The notes under the pieces: model-generated | The model's database searches: none | Seen by the model: only the letters and a program-made list of their open reading frames with translations | Told to the model about the DNA's origin: nothing | Shown here: one piece after another, positions 6,068-6,504 of the stretch | Numbering within the stretch: the first letter of the stretch is position 1 | Layout: each line of letters begins with the position of its first letter | Translations under genes and position numbers: made by a program | DNA from: an uncultured Verrucomicrobiota bacterium | Lineage (GTDB): Bacteria; Verrucomicrobiota; Kiritimatiellia; CAIVKH01 | NCBI GenBank assembly: GCA_937894535.1 | Contig: CALBHI010000306.1 | Coordinates: forward strand, 1-6,504 | Reading direction: 5' to 3' | Length of the DNA: 6,504 bases

Positions 6068-6504
6068 GCGGAGGTCCGCACGCCGCGCGCACCTTGCGCA
6101 AAGGTGAAATAGGCCGCGGCATTGTCGTGGGCAATCCGCCGGACGATCATGCCGATGTGTGCCGGATCGTTCGGGATCAGGCCCTGCGCCATGGCCGTAC
6201 CGAAAAGGTCGCAGACGATGCGGCGGAAATATTCGTGGCGGCTGTAGGAAAGGAACGAGCGCGAGTCGGTGATCATCCCCACGAACCGGCTGATCAGGCC
6301 GAGGTTGGCCAGCGCCTTCATTTGCCGCTCCATGCCGTCCTTCTGGTCGAGGAACCACCAGCCGCTTCCGTACTGGATCTTGCCGGCGATGGTGCCGTCC
6401 TGGAAGTTGCCGATCATCGCGGCGAACAGTTCGTTGTCAGCCGGATTCAGGTTGTACAGGATCGTGCGCGGCAGTTGATCCGTCGTGTCCAGACGGTCGA
6501 GCAA
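6064..6504 (-). CDS. uxaC: Glucuronate isomerase, C-terminal part (5' end beyond the right edge)
   Basis: The frame enters at the right edge and runs 146 codons to TAG at 6064-6066. The first codon in the window (TTG at 6504-6502) is an internal Leu, not a start. The stretch GSGWWFLDQKDGMERQMKALANLGLISRFVGMITDSRSFLSYSRHEYFRRI is near-diagnostic for UxaC. UxaC is the cytosolic enzyme that converts D-glucuronate to D-fructuronate and D-galacturonate to D-tagaturonate, the first step of hexuronate breakdown. The family is about 470 residues long, so roughly the last third is here. The end (DNAAAYFTFAQGARGVRTSA) runs about ten residues past the usual YF-containing terminus, which is what brings its stop into contact with the outer-membrane gene. 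Convergent to its neighbour, so not in that operon. Confidence 0.95.
   Translation of the reverse strand: MLDRLDTTDQLPRTILYNLNPADNELFAAMIGNFQDGTIAGKIQYGSGWWFLDQKDGMERQMKALANLGLISRFVGMITDSRSFLSYSRHEYFRRIVCDLFGTAMAQGLIPNDPAHIGMIVRRIAHDNAAAYFTFAQGARGVRTSA

Noticed and set aside
5711..6358. Leftward 215-codon open frame spanning the uxaC and DUF481 genes
   Set aside because: It overlaps uxaC in another frame on the same strand and runs antisense to DUF481; UxaC motifs decide the true frame.

Overview
This is a GC-rich bacterial chromosomal window with dense, compact genes. The encoded lipoprotein-free outer-membrane barrel, periplasmic protease and Gld-type transporter indicate a Gram-negative (diderm) cell. 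The combination of a GldA/GldF/GldG-like ABC module, a double-PDZ HtrA protease, a DUF481 protein and glucuronate isomerase, with poor Shine-Dalgarno sequences at the first genes of transcripts, would fit the PVC group (Verrucomicrobiota or a relative). That placement is an inference from gene content only, and no marker gene is present.

Left two thirds (1-4353, minus strand): a four-gene operon read right to left. It starts with an exported HtrA/DegP-type serine protease with two PDZ domains (4353-2995). After a 9-base gap follows an ABC ATPase (2985-2029), then an ABC-2 permease (2032-1286), then a GldG-like auxiliary protein (1289 to beyond the left edge). The last three overlap by ATGA junctions. 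No long forward gene is open over 1-1289; that stretch is filled by the gldG-like gene on the minus strand, which has no stop inside the window. A good sigma70-type promoter (TTGACT, 16 bases, GATAAT) lies at 4444-4417.

Divergent intergenic region (4354-4546): 193 bases that carry the htrA promoter and an unusual cluster of palindromes. One compound palindrome lies upstream of the htrA -35 box, and two inverted repeats with a related core, centred 32 bases apart, lie just before the rightward gene.

Right third (4547-6504): rightward, a small PGPGW-family membrane protein (4547-4975) and, 48 bases later, an exported DUF481 outer-membrane barrel protein with a long Pro/Glu/Asp-rich spacer (5024-6067). 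Converging on it from the right is the C-terminal part of uxaC, glucuronate isomerase (6504-6064). The two stop codons share the tetranucleotide CTAG.

Taken together the window is mostly cell-envelope biology: an envelope quality-control protease expressed with an uncharacterised ABC export or assembly system, plus an inner-membrane protein and an outer-membrane protein, next to a hexuronate catabolism gene. I see no mobile element, CRISPR array, tRNA or rRNA. I do not see a clearly new defence or biosynthetic system; the most unusual signals are the palindrome cluster at 4456-4539 and the protease-transporter operon.
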